From Trichopria drosophilae (lineage: Eukaryota > Arthropoda > Insecta > Hymenoptera > Diapriidae): DNA of 64,000 bases. This document shows, in pieces, positions 48,890 through 60,359 of the stretch. The notes under the pieces were generated by a model, which saw nothing but the letters and a program-made list of their open reading frames with translations, did not search any database and had not been told where the DNA came from. A program made the translations under genes and the position numbers. Position 1 is the first letter of the stretch. Each line of letters begins with the position of its first letter. The DNA lies in the NCBI GenBank assembly GCA_030407085.1, contig CM059582.1:202290001-202354000 (forward strand), read 5' to 3'.

Positions 48890-51150
48890 AAATTTTTTCC
48901 TCAAGGGAGTTAATTTTTAACATTCGACGTACGAAATATTTCAGAAGTTTATTTCGAACTTAATACACGTGTATACAAGCATTAAAATAGTTTTAATACA
49001 AGACTTTCTTTAATATATGCACATATTAGTTTCATATCCATATATAACGTTTTCGATATACATATCATTAAAATGATATTAAAATAATTCAAAAGATATG
49101 CTGAAGGATTTATTTCTCTATTCTAAAATGATTATATATTATATTCAATTTAAAAATACTATTATGTAATAAATGTTGAAATTGGGTAATCTGTAGATAT
49201 TATCTCGTAATATTTTACGTTACGCTTTAATCGTTGCATCACCGTCAATAAAACTGCAAGTATAAAATTTCCAACAAACTTTATTTACGTTTTGCAGAAA
49301 AATATTTCAAAGGGAAAAATAAAACAAGTATATGTTATGGAGAAAGAATAATACTTGATATTGCGAATAAAAACAATCATGCACGTTCAATGTTATTCAT
49401 TTCCGTAAATTATTAATAAACAAACTTTTTCATATTTAATATTCGTTGTATTTAAAGTTGATAATAAGCAACTTTAACTGCGTCATGAGAACATTGATAA
49501 TTAAAATATGCCAAGGCCCACTTCTAAATTAAACGAAAATTACGATGTTTCTAACTGTGATTCGTTTTATATTTTATTTAAAAATACTAGTCCGTTTTTT
49601 AAATCCTTTTCTGCGGTAATTATTCGATATTCAGTCCCACGAAGTAGTTTTACTAATGAATTAACCTCGTAACTCAACAATATAATTTTTAATTCAAATT
49701 CAATATAATAAACTAAAAAAGTATGGTTAAAATAATAAGAAATCTAGTTCCTCTATAAAAATCTATTAAATAGGCCCTTAATAGTTTTTCTGGGTGAAAT
49801 GACGAGAAATTTCTTACTTTTTTTGTAACTTTTGGTTTCTTATAAAAATGTTCTTAAGAGATTTCATTTTAACGTGAATTCTTCGTTTAGTTTCGTTTAA
49901 TTCGAGTCATATTTTAAAATCACATAATATGCAAAAGAGATAAAGTTATTACCACAAGTAACATCTGGTGCTTTCTTTTTTTGCGCCGTACCAGAAAAAA
50001 TTAAACCCAGCCACTAATGATGTGGTCTTAAAATACAAAATTGTGCGTAATTCTTTAATTTCTCATACTTTCATAATAAAAGTTCAAGGTTCTCCATTAT
50101 TTGACGTTTAAAAACGGAGGGTAAAAGCATTATACATAATATTATACACGATATAATATAAATATAATTTTTTATTTATAAATGTTACATTCTACAAGAC
50201 ACGGTTCGAAACATAAAAGATTAAGTATTATCGTTCAAGCAACAAAGTTAAAAGTTCCCGGGGATTAACCTAGATAGGAAAATGAACTTCATAACGAATA
50301 TGTGAAAGCATTTACTACATTAATTTGCAAAAACTAATCTTATTTTATAATGGAATGGGCAAAAGAAAAATTTTGACAGCTTATCTGTTGACATGTTATT
50401 TTCTTGAAATTCTCACAAATTACTACTTTCGTTGCACTTCCATGTAATACTATATTATTTGCGGATCATTTTACATATCTTTAAAACATTTTGTAACCCT
50501 TATTTTGTACGCTGAAAAATCTCATCTGCGTTAATTTAAACATTTCAGTAATGAGTATGTCGAGAGCACTCGAGAAGCTTCCGTATCTATCTTTCAGTAA
50601 TTATGAACTAATAAAAAATGTATATGCTAGACATCTGATTTATAAAAATGAATATAAATATTTCCAGACCAGCTTTTCACATCGTTTGCGAGAAATAATC
50701 CTGTACATATGTGGGAAACTTGTTTAAACAATTGTTGTTTTTTTCCAATCTATTTTTTTGTCTATTTTGAGCTGCTGAATCCGAATTTCACCAAAGAAAT
50801 TGTCGTTCATCCATATCCTGGCCACTATTTCGGAAATCCCATTAAATAATGCGTTTTTTATATATTTTCTGAATTTATCTCAAGACCACGATTCTGACGA
50901 GAAAATATTTTGAATAAAAATTGAAGAGCGAAAAATTCTCTACAAAAATCGTCGCATGCATTTTTTTCGGAAACTTACAGTAAGCCCGCATTATTCTGTC
51001 GATAATGTTGAGTGTTTGCTAATACAAATTGTCATCCTATATTTTTTATTTTATTATTTTATAAACAAATAGGCCGTCGATACGATGGTTTAAAAATGCA
51101 AAGGCATCACCTAAAATATTAAATATTTATATATTTTTATGATTTTCAGT
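48890..51150. other. Very AT-rich non-coding stretch
   Basis: No gene or repeat that I can support. Confidence 0.45.
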
Positions 51151-51154
51151 ATCC

Positions 51155-51445
51155 TTCTGATTTTGGAGTCGTTGATTCCAAACTAATGATCAGGTTTTCG
51201 AAATTCAAATTTGTAAAATTGATCGATTTTCGTCATTTTCATTTTGTCCATTTTTAGGTTTGCTGATAAGAAATTTGTGATCAGATCTTCAAAATTCAAA
51301 ATGGTCGCTTCAAAATATAGGACACTGTTGGGTATTCTTTCCTAGAAGAAGTTTTTCTCGTCTATCGAAAAAGACACATTCAAGCCACAATTTTGAATTT
51401 TGATTATCTGATAATAAATTAATTATTAGCAACCCAAAAAACATC
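51155..51445. repeat. ~122-base repeat family: two plus units and one minus unit
   Basis: Plus-strand units begin GGAGTCGTTGATTCC (51165) and AGGTTTGCTGATAAG (51257), each followed by TTCGAAATTCAAAT or TTCAAAATTCAAAATGG. A minus-strand unit follows at about 51385-51440 (ATTTTGAATTTTGATTA, then AGCAACCCAAAAAAC). The spacing between the plus units is only about 92 bases, so the first is internally shortened. Confidence 0.6.
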
Positions 51446-51839
51446 AAAATATTGAAAATCATAAAAATAGATGACTGTTTAGTATTTCGTGTCCGATTTA
51501 CTTCAATTTTTAAAACCGCATAAATATTTCGTCGTAACGACCATTATTTTGTTAATAAGATAAAAAATGTACAATAAAATGAAAAATATGATATAATAGT
51601 TTCATTTATCAGTCACAGGTTTGCTATAAATGCGCTTTGACAAAAAATAGTATGAGAAACGAAAAAAATTGTTGCTAAAATTCGTATTTTTTTTTTACAG
51701 ATTTGTGTATATCATGGTAAAAATTAAATTTTTTTAATTCATTCAATGCCATTGGAAAGAGCTTTAAGCAATAAAATCCATAATATACTTGAAATTTGTT
51801 TCTTAATCATTTCTTATAAGAAATTAAACATAAAGTCGA

Positions 51840-52215
51840 CATAAAATTCTAGTGCGTGCATTTGGCTGTTAATGAGTTAGCTACTAATTTCCAAAAACTC
51901 TCGGTCAGTTTTCAATGCATGTCTTTGGTATATTCTAGGAAACCGTCTATAGTAATTAGAATTACCTTTACAAAGCCCGAATTTTGAAAAATCGACTCAG
52001 TTATTTTTTATTTATGGGTTTTAGTGAAAATCCTACCTTATCGGCGAAACGCTTTAAAACCCTCTTAAAGTGCCTACATTAAGTAGTAACATGCGGTAGA
52101 AATAATTATTTTCTTTGCCATTACTACTGATGTTCGCCCTAGTATTCAAGTAGTAATTGCCCATTTCATCTTACTACTGAAATAGTAACCTTACTACTTA
52201 TTTTTCCATGCAGAC
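51840..52215 (-). repeat. Half-copy of the TTACTACT foldback family
   Basis: Contains CTCTCGGTCAGTTTTC, AATTAGAATTACCTTTACA, CCGAATTTTGAAAAATCG, then TTAAGTAGTAACATG and several TTACTACT words to 52205. This is the reverse-complement order of the left half of 47925-48435, about 4 kb away. Confidence 0.65.
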
Positions 52216-54405
52216 ATGTTACGCATTAAATGGCATAAAGTAGTATATGACTAATGAAGTACGTTTACTCATGTGTTAAACTTTTAAATAATGTTTCATC
52301 TTTCCAACTTTATTAAAAAATATTCATATTCAAGGAAAAGTGTTATAATTTCTATCGGTATCCTATTACAATGACACCTGAATGTCATTCAAATGCATTA
52401 AAAAATCATCGACACTATTTTATGAACATAAATGTAAGTTTAGAAATGTAAACATAATAATGAAAGTTATTTTCTTAAGTATTATTACTGAATAATCGAT
52501 AACTTAAACTTATATAAAGTTATGAAATAAATAACATTTATACTAATACAATTTATTGATTTTTTATCCGTCCTAAAATGTAGTGCCTCTAAAAATGGAC
52601 GCAAGCATTTCTTCTGATTTAATTTATACAATAACGTTTATAAAACAATTAAGACAATAAATTTTAAATGCGAATGCAACTAAATTTCAAACAAAACAAA
52701 TACGATCACAATAATAATGTAACAATGTCTTTTCGTTCAACATTTTCATCGAATAATGGATGATGTTCGTGTTCCTTTGTCTCAACAGCGAGGCCTCGTT
52801 TATGAACAAAATATAATATTACCAATTATTATATCAGTATAGATCCTGTATTCGGTTCCTTTAGAATTTAGAAACTTCATATTACTAGGAATTGTGAATG
52901 ATGAATATTAAGTTACAGTTATTAATAATTATTACAGGAGAATACCCACAGATACAGGTCGGTTTCACTTTCGAGATGAAACCTCCACATTGCAATGGTC
53001 ATGCAATTTAACACCTCATATCGAAAGACTATGATTGTTTTATCACAAAAATGTGCAGTGGCTTCAGCATTGATAATTTAGACTAAGCAGTGATCTAAAT
53101 GGTAATAATATACCCTAGGTAGGTATCAATATGATGATATAATCGAAGAAAAACGTAAAGAAAATTGAGTCGCTTCAGGTGTATGTTAAATATAAAATAT
53201 AAAATTGAAGATTATAACCTAAAAAAACAAATAATGGCTAACAGGTAATTGTTCAAACGTAAGTATATGTACACAACTATCTACTATACATCAATACAAT
53301 TTCTATTTTATAGGTGGCAGGGAGTAATAATTAATTGTTAGCAAAAAATTATCGTAATTCAAATTTATAATTTGGCCATTTTCCACGGTATTTAATACAT
53401 TTTTTAAAATGTTATTTCATCCAATTTTTATATACTTTTGTTGGACAAATTACTTTCGGTGTTTAAAATATGAACATTCGATTAATGAAAATAACGATGC
53501 GTTTCTAGACTGTGCATCTTTTTGTTTCTCCAATATTGGTGGCATCAAAATGATTGCATTTTTTGGAATTGTTTTTATCCGTCGCAATACTATTTATGCC
53601 AAATCATGTTAAAATGTGTATACAAGTTGGTACTATTATAATGTTCAACCGTCATCCGCCAATCCAAAAAAAAAAATCATAGTAAACTAGATCCTCAATG
53701 GCTTAATAATTATTATCTTAGGCGTGTGTTTGTAGGTTTTGGTCTCTAATGGGCAGACAATTGGCTGATGTTATAAATTTGTTCAAAACACACTTTTTAA
53801 AATATTAATTGCAGCATTATTAGTTATAATCAAAATGAAGGGTCTAACAGAAAGCCAGTGTGAAATTATGGGAAGGCCCTTGAACAACGTCGATTCAACC
53901 TTCTATAGAGTTTTCCGCTTATAACGTTGCAAGCGAAAATTAAATCTTAGTCATAACTATGATATCAATGCAAAATCTGGGACATTATATAAATAATTAT
54001 TAGGATTGTTATATAAAAGAAAATGATCATTAGTGATATTAATTGCTCCATAGCTCTTACGCGTTCGTTTAGATAATAGTTTGAGGAAATTTCAAAATTA
54101 TTAATTCAAGTGCATATGACAATTGCTCACTTAGATTCTTGTGTTATATGATAATATAGTTATAATGCACCACCCACATTGGAAATTATATATTTTATTG
54201 ATAATAAAAATTTAATAAAATTCTAATATTAGCCATTCGTTAAGTAAACAAAAATGTTATTTCTTATGTGTTAAATAATCATTCTTGTCGACCGTAGAAT
54301 GTACACTGTGAAAAATGTTAGTAAACGTTTATTTCAATAGGAGCAGCTAAATATTTACTTACTACTATTCAAATAAAAGTTTACTTGAATGCCCATAACT
54401 TTTGC
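52216..54405. other. AT-rich non-coding stretch
   Basis: No gene or repeat that I can support. The frame at 53409-53612 (plus) is not recognised. Confidence 0.4.
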
Positions 54406-54419
54406 TCATTGCAGTACAA

Positions 54420-54665
54420 TACAGTACAACCTCGGTTGTTAGACACGCTCATTTTTAGCCGGTATCTCTCCGACTTCGCTAGATGGACATTGTTTTAACC
54501 ACATCCACTATGACGTCACGCAAATGTGATTGGTTCACTTTGTATAAGCGTGAACATACGACGCGGCAAGCATGTGGGAGGGAAGAAGTCTCCGCCCACT
54601 GTCGATCTAGAGAGGTCCTGCATTGACAAACAAGTGAAGTGTCGATTTAGCGAGATCTTACGGTA
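54420..54665. mobile_element. Pogo/Tigger-like short element, TGACGTCA in the middle
   Basis: The ends pair as imperfect inverted repeats: TACAGTACAACCTCGG on the left; on the right (reverse complement) TACCGTAAGATCTCGC. A further GACAC follows in both at the same spacing. Terminal TA-CAGTA with CTCG(G/A)TT is the usual look of pogo/Tigger-family ends. Internal words GTCGATCTAGAGAGGTC and GTCGATTTAGCGAGATC are direct near-repeats. A perfect TGACGTCA is at 54511-54518. No transposase. The ends are diverged, so this is an old copy. Confidence 0.6.
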
Positions 54666-57100
54666 TACCGGTACTTGTTGAGCGTGTCAAAATTAAAACT
54701 CCTTAAATACCACGTATCATTTACAAATTACGTAGATTATAATTCACAAAATTTTGAAGTAACACAGTATCTTTAAAGAAATTGAATTTTTATGAATTCG
54801 AGATTATTGTGAAGGTATCAATGAGTTGTTTCTTGGGTTAAACATATAACTTATAGTAGAAAGTGTTTTGTACTCGATAGTTTTTTGTTGGTCCTGTGTT
54901 CATATACATAAATTTCAAAAAATGTTAAATCTTTAAATATAACATAAAAATAAAAAAGGTAGGATAAAATAGTAAATGTAAAAAACTAAATTTCATTCTA
55001 TAACATTTTCCACTATGAAGAAATACATAAAATATTCATATCATTAATCGAATTACCTCCTGATGAGTGATTCTAAAGATTCGAAATATGGAGGAAGAAT
55101 AAAGCACTGAATATATTAATTTTTCTCTGGAGAAAAGTAAATTCAAAGAACTAAAGTCTTTTATATTTTGTGCCTTATTTATTCGTGATATTTTCCTTTG
55201 AATATTATTTGACGTCAAAATATTAATTTTTATTGAATGAAAATTTACAAAATTAAGTTAAATTACAACACTACCTTTCCAACACCAATGTTTTTCATAC
55301 GAGAAATATCCTCTTTGCTAGCCTCGAGCGATATGGTGATGATATAGCAGGGATCTCTGATTCTGCCTTTTTTCGCGACAGCTACTTCACACTCGAACGA
55401 TTCGAACATATGTCCGTTTCGAAAGATAGTATCTCAAGTACATGCGAACTCTCCAAGAAATATATTATACATATTACAACACAGGTATATGTACAGGTTG
55501 ACGTTGTAATAAAGACAAAACTCTGCTGAGGGGTGCCGTTTATTTACAACTCCGACTAAATTCGAAATGTAAACAAACGCTACGTCTTCACGAACATCCT
55601 GAGACGCGACTAGGATCACCACGAGTAAAAACTACAATAAAACATTTTCATGTAATTAAATTTCCTACGATTTTATTATAATGCGGAAACTTCCATTAAC
55701 AAATATTTTATTATAAAAATACTGGTGAATTACCAAAATATGTTTTCTTTGTAGAGAAAATGTAAAATCTTGTAAAATTCTAGGCGTCTTTCTTTCGACG
55801 GGAGAAAGTACGAATTAAATAGTGTAAAATAGTTTTGAATATAAATTTTATTGAAACTCTGAATACATACACAAATAACAAACTTTCTATTATAACTATC
55901 TAGATTCTATTATTTATTCAAGTATATTTTCCAGGTACAATGAGCTGGTGGAATAGTATCAAATGTACTTCCTTTCTACACCATTATTAAGGGTTCATTG
56001 AAGGCTAATTTAGTGCCCGCATACGCACGTTAGTGTTCTACAATTTAAAAAAAAATTGGGATGTTCTCATTGATGATGTCATTTTAAAGTAAGCTGACGA
56101 GACACATCAACAGCGACAAGCGGATTTTAAAAAACAAATGTAACATAATTAAGGACTTATTTAAGACTAATGTAAAAACCTATTTTATATTATGAATAGA
56201 CGAATATGAGATTAGATAATTCCATTTCTCCAGGTTTTCGGTCATTACGTGGTAAAATAATCGATATTTATATGAGAAAATGCAAAATTACAACTTGCAG
56301 ACGCCATCTTCCAGTCGCCATTTTGTTATTTAAAAAAATCCCAGCCAGAAAATAATCAGATAAGCAAAAAGAAGTGGTTAGTACCTTTTGAAATGGTCAG
56401 TATTGCCCTTTTCCTTGTAAAAAATGGTCAAATCTGTATTTTTTTTTTTTAATAACTTTTTCCTTTCAAATCGCTAAATGATTCTGTACACGGAATTCGA
56501 AACAGGTGGTCCAAAACTATCCATTTTAACTTATTCAACATTATTTAACGGTATTTGGGACAAAAGTTATAGCGCTGAAAGTTACGTCTAAATTTCGCTG
56601 ACGAAAAGGTTTAATGACCTTTTTAAAATAAAACCTTACATAACATTTGTAAAAGTTATAACAGAGCTGTCCAGTCATCTTTAAAAATTAATTTTACAGC
56701 ATATTTCTTGGCTGATAATTAAGAAACTAATAATAAAAATTGGTCGGCAATGTTTTGGTCGCTTTCTTGTAAAAACAGCGAAAAACGCGTTGTTTTACTT
56801 TTTTACGTTTTTTTGCTTTTTGCATTTATTTTGAAAAATGTTAATTAGATGGAAAAATGTTTAGCAACAAATTCTTTACAAAGTCTTTACATACATTTTC
56901 TTCCTAATATAGACGATAATCCCCTTAAAGTGGTATGACCTTGAGAATAATCGCAAAGGATGCCCGTTCAACTTGTGATAGGGTTGATTCATACAAGTTG
57001 AGGTAATGATGACAGGGACTTGGTATACACGTGGGTTTATTGTCATCCATTTTTGTTGATTAGAGATTAGGCTAGTATAAGAAAGGAAGGAAGCGGAGAT
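54666..57100. other. AT-rich stretch, one diverged repeat copy
   Basis: No gene. Contains the partner copy (55425-55560) of the repeat at 40485-40665. A minus-strand frame at 55434-55622 overlaps it and is not credible. Confidence 0.4.
55425..55560 (+). repeat. Partner copy of the 40.5 kb interspersed repeat
   Basis: Ordered words AGTATCTCAAG, GAACTCTCC, GTACAGGTT, TGTAATAAAGAC and ATTTACA parallel 40485-40665. Diverged; family unknown. Confidence 0.45.
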
Positions 57101-57109
57101 AAATAAAAA

Positions 57110-57265
57110 TCTCGAAAATTCTCGGTCAATTCTGAATTAATTTCTGTGGTATTTTCTGGGATACTTTCTATACCAATTAGAATTACATACACTTACATAG
57201 CCTGAATTTTGAAAAATCGATTCAACTATTTTTTATTTAAGTTAATCTTAACTTTTTACAGTCAA
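57110..57265 (-). repeat. Half-copy of the TTACTACT foldback family
   Basis: TCTCGGTCAATTCTG, GGTATTTTCTGGGATAC, CCAATTAGAATTACAT, CTGAATTTTGAAAAATCG and TATTTTTTATTTAAG follow the same order as at 51880-52020. Its TTACTACT terminal part is not present. Confidence 0.65.
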
Positions 57266-57307
57266 AATTTATATTTCCTACCAACATCAGTCTAGTCCCT
57301 CGGTCTA

Positions 57308-57319
57308 CCCCCCCCCCCC
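57308..57319 (+). repeat. Poly-C run
   Basis: Twelve consecutive Cs, rare in AT-rich DNA. May be a sequencing or assembly weak point as well as a slippage site. Confidence 0.85.
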
Positions 57320-58000
57320 TTACATATTAGCAGAACAAGGGAACTAAACCCTCAGTGCGTACATTTAATCACAGAACGCGCATGCGTCCGTGACTAATAA
57401 GAACTGGATGCATGTCCGAGTTAAACATTACACATGTGTGCTATTGCCGATGGTGGGGGTCAGCTGTTGAGGGGAAATGCTAATATTGAGAGGGCGCTAG
57501 CGGATATTTCTGATTGTCCACCCTTTGAAACTACAAATCAAAGTTGAATCTAACAGTATAAAATAAATTGAGAAGGAATAGTATTAATACCCAGAATGCA
57601 AATTGTACATCTTACAATTGCTTAATGTTATAAAAAAGGAAAGTAATACAGAAAATGACACACATGAGTAAATCCACAAGACTTTTATTACCTCACTACA
57701 GAAAAAATATTCTGTACGTTAACTTATTTCGTTTATTTTTATAGACTTTTACAAACAATGAAAATCCTGTGCACTTATGTTTGTTCTTAATCATGTGTTC
57801 AAAAAATAACATGCAACCATTAAAAACGCAAGTGTTTTTAGAATCCTTCACTTTTTACTTTAAAAAGAAAATTGTAGACTTTTTACTACAATTTTTCTTT
57901 ATCGATATGACGTGAAAAAGATGGGTGAAGGATGCGCTGGTCATTACTATGATTTTATATGATACAATAAACAACGGTTTACACCAATTCCAAGAAACAC
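57320..58000. other. Non-coding, mixed composition
   Basis: No gene. The GC-richer part (57340-57530) contains a GAGAGGGCGCTAG word (about 57488-57500) that resembles the CTCF core. The remainder is AT-rich. Confidence 0.35.
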
Positions 58001-58014
58001 TTGTGCATTAAAAT

Positions 58015-58255
58015 TGTGGAATGGCTACGAGGCCGTAAAATTTTACATTACTAAAAGCAATCCGTAAAGGGCACACTTTACGGACACGGATAAAGAAAAA
58101 CGATGTTCGTTCCTTCGCCGTAAGATTTGACGGCCTCATAATGATCGTGCATCCTCGGATGGCTTCGCCGGTACTCGAACGCCCAATCGTTACTAAGACC
58201 GTAAAGTTCTACTTTACGTACATGGATGGAATACTACCATTATTCAAAATAGGCA
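58015..58255. repeat. Palindrome-rich island 4
   Basis: Stems built on CCGTAAA: GAGGCCGTAAAATTTTAC, TCCGTAAAGGGCACACTTTACGGA, GACGGCCTCAT and CCGTAAAGTTCTACTTTACG. Same architecture as the GTGCGTAAA islands at 59.3 and 62.0 kb, with different stem sequences. Confidence 0.6.
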
Positions 58256-59270
58256 AGACCTTTTAGATTCGAGCAAATAAATTTTTAAAAATATGAAAAA
58301 AAAATAATTTATGTAAATGATATGTTAAGGAAATTACAGAACAAGATTATAAAATATCGTTGGCGCTTTAATTACACTTTAAGTGTCCTTGTTGTTGAGC
58401 CCCCAACCACTCATCCTCACTATATTATCGTTTCAAAACCGAGAGTACAAATATTTCCAAGAAAAAAATTATTTACATAATGTTAATGCTGTAAATAAAG
58501 GCTGTGTTGGCAGTCAAATCGAGTAAATGCTTTCCCACAAATTCGGGTGCCTTCAGGGGGGCTGCCGTCCCCCAGACCCCCTGTTAAACCTATCCTAGCC
58601 TAACCAAACCCATATACCTTTGATGTACCCGTCTCTCTTCCACTCATGCATGATATAGGAAACAGTACGTGGATATAGACACTCCGGTAAATAAACAGGG
58701 GCACTACCTCAGAAATCATTTGCAATTAATAACAGCGTGTGCCAGACTGAAACGCCATTTTTTAAAAACGGGATCTTTAATTTTAAAATTCAAACTGTTA
58801 TAAAAGCCTTTAAATAAGAAGCACACTATTTAACATAACATCATTTTGTAAGGATTCTCGAGTACAATAATATCCACCCTTGACATTTTATTCGTAAATA
58901 ATCGTACAAAATGTATTTTCCAAAAAAGCGGCCACAATAGTTTGGGTCATTTTAACACTTCATAATTTAACCCTCCTGAGCACCAGTTTTTCTTTTCCTG
59001 TATGCAAACAATGTAGTTTGGACGAGTTTACTCGTCCTTGTGCGCAGGAGGATTAATATTGAGTAGTTTCTTCTTCCTTGGATTATAGTAAAACTAGGAA
59101 AAAATTTAAAGTTATCATTGAATTAATTAAAAAGGTTATAGGGTTGGAACAAAATACATTTGTTAGTTTCACTAGTACGTTTGAAAAACTGTATTTAAGA
59201 ACTTTCTTTCCTTTAAATTACATAAAACTGACTTTAAAGGATAATGTTCATCAAATTAAACATATTTATA
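58256..59270. other. Non-coding, small G/C hairpin
   Basis: No gene. A GGGGGGCTGCCGTCCCCC hairpin at about 58556-58573 stands out. The 76-codon frame at 59078-59308 (plus) is not recognised. Confidence 0.4.
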
Positions 59271-59274
59271 CCAT

Positions 59275-59415
59275 TCGATGCGTAAAATGCTATTTTACAC
59301 ACTTTTGACATTTTTCGGTCGCATTTTACGCACTCAAGTGACATAAAATATCGTATGAAACATGTGCGTAAATGTTTATTCTGCGAATGTGATTTTACGC
59401 ACTAGTTTCATAATA
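59275..59415. repeat. Palindrome-rich island 5 (GCGTAAAA / TTTTACGC)
   Basis: ATGCGTAAAATGC, CATTTTACGCACTC, GTGCGTAAATG and GATTTTACGCAC occur in alternating orientation within 140 bases. These are the same stems that are repeated in the large island at 61978-62540. Confidence 0.65.
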
Positions 59416-59653
59416 TACTATTATTATCGTTTTATCACGTTGTTGTAACAATATATTACATGAATAGTCCCCAACCACTCAGCCTCACTATATTCATCTG
59501 TTTTGAATAGTAAATCACAGATCAACCAACATCTACTTCGTAACCTAAAATATTTTGCGACACAGTATATTTACACAAAGTTGTAATCAACACTGAAAGA
59601 ATGTCTATTGAGAACTTTCAACAAATGCCGCAAAATTATAACAAAGGAATGTT

Positions 59654-60250
59654 CAGTAGTGCTCCTCTTAAGTTATCTTCCCTTATGTTATATGCTCCCT
59701 AAGTTACCTAAGTTATATTTTTTCATCACACTGGGACGAAAGCAGCAACTTTCCTCCCGCTTGCGTTACTTCTTTTCCTCCCTGTCATGAAGAAAAATCG
59801 TATACTTCCCTCGGGAAGTAAAAAAGAATGTCTCAGACTGCGTGTAATTTTTACCCGAGGTGAAGCCGAGGGTGAAAAACGTGTAGTCTGAGGCATTCTT
59901 TATTTTACCTCCCTCGTTGAGTAATATACTATTTCGTTCCTCCAAGTTATATTCTTCTCCTCCCGCGTTCCCCCTCCACACCGGCCATGCTTTCCATTAC
60001 ATTCTATTTTTGCACTCTGAAATCACTTTTTCACTTCCCTCAACGTACAATTTGCGATAGTTAATGTTCAACGGATTGAACAATTCGTAATTAAATGTAT
60101 GCATGTGTGCATCTGTATGTACGTGCACATACGTGCATGCGTATATGTCTAGCGGAAATGCGAGTGGTGGGGGTGAGGGGGAATATAACTTAAGGAGAGC
60201 AGACGCCACATTGCCAGACTCAAGGGTATAACTTAAGGGGAGCACTACTG
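59654..60250. mobile_element. ~600-base inverted-repeat element containing palindrome island 6
   Basis: The left end CAGTAGTGCTCCTCTTAAG at 59654 matches the reverse complement of the right end (CAGTAGTGCTCCCCTTAAG) at 60250, followed by TTAT(A) and further CTTAAGTTAT words on both sides. A TA follows the right end. The CAGTA start is typical of Tc1/pogo-superfamily non-autonomous elements. Inside, 59825-59899 is a strong hairpin: GAATGTCTCAGACTGCGTG pairs with its near-complement around CCGAGG...CCGAGGG. The 149-codon minus-strand frame at 59997-60446 runs across the boundary and is not credible as a gene. Confidence 0.65.
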
Positions 60251-60359
60251 TACATTTAACAAGTATTCTACTATTGCAGAATTTTAACTGAACATCACCG
60301 GAATAGTGTTGCTTGTTACTAACAACTATTAAAACACTACTCGAAGGATGTTCATCACT

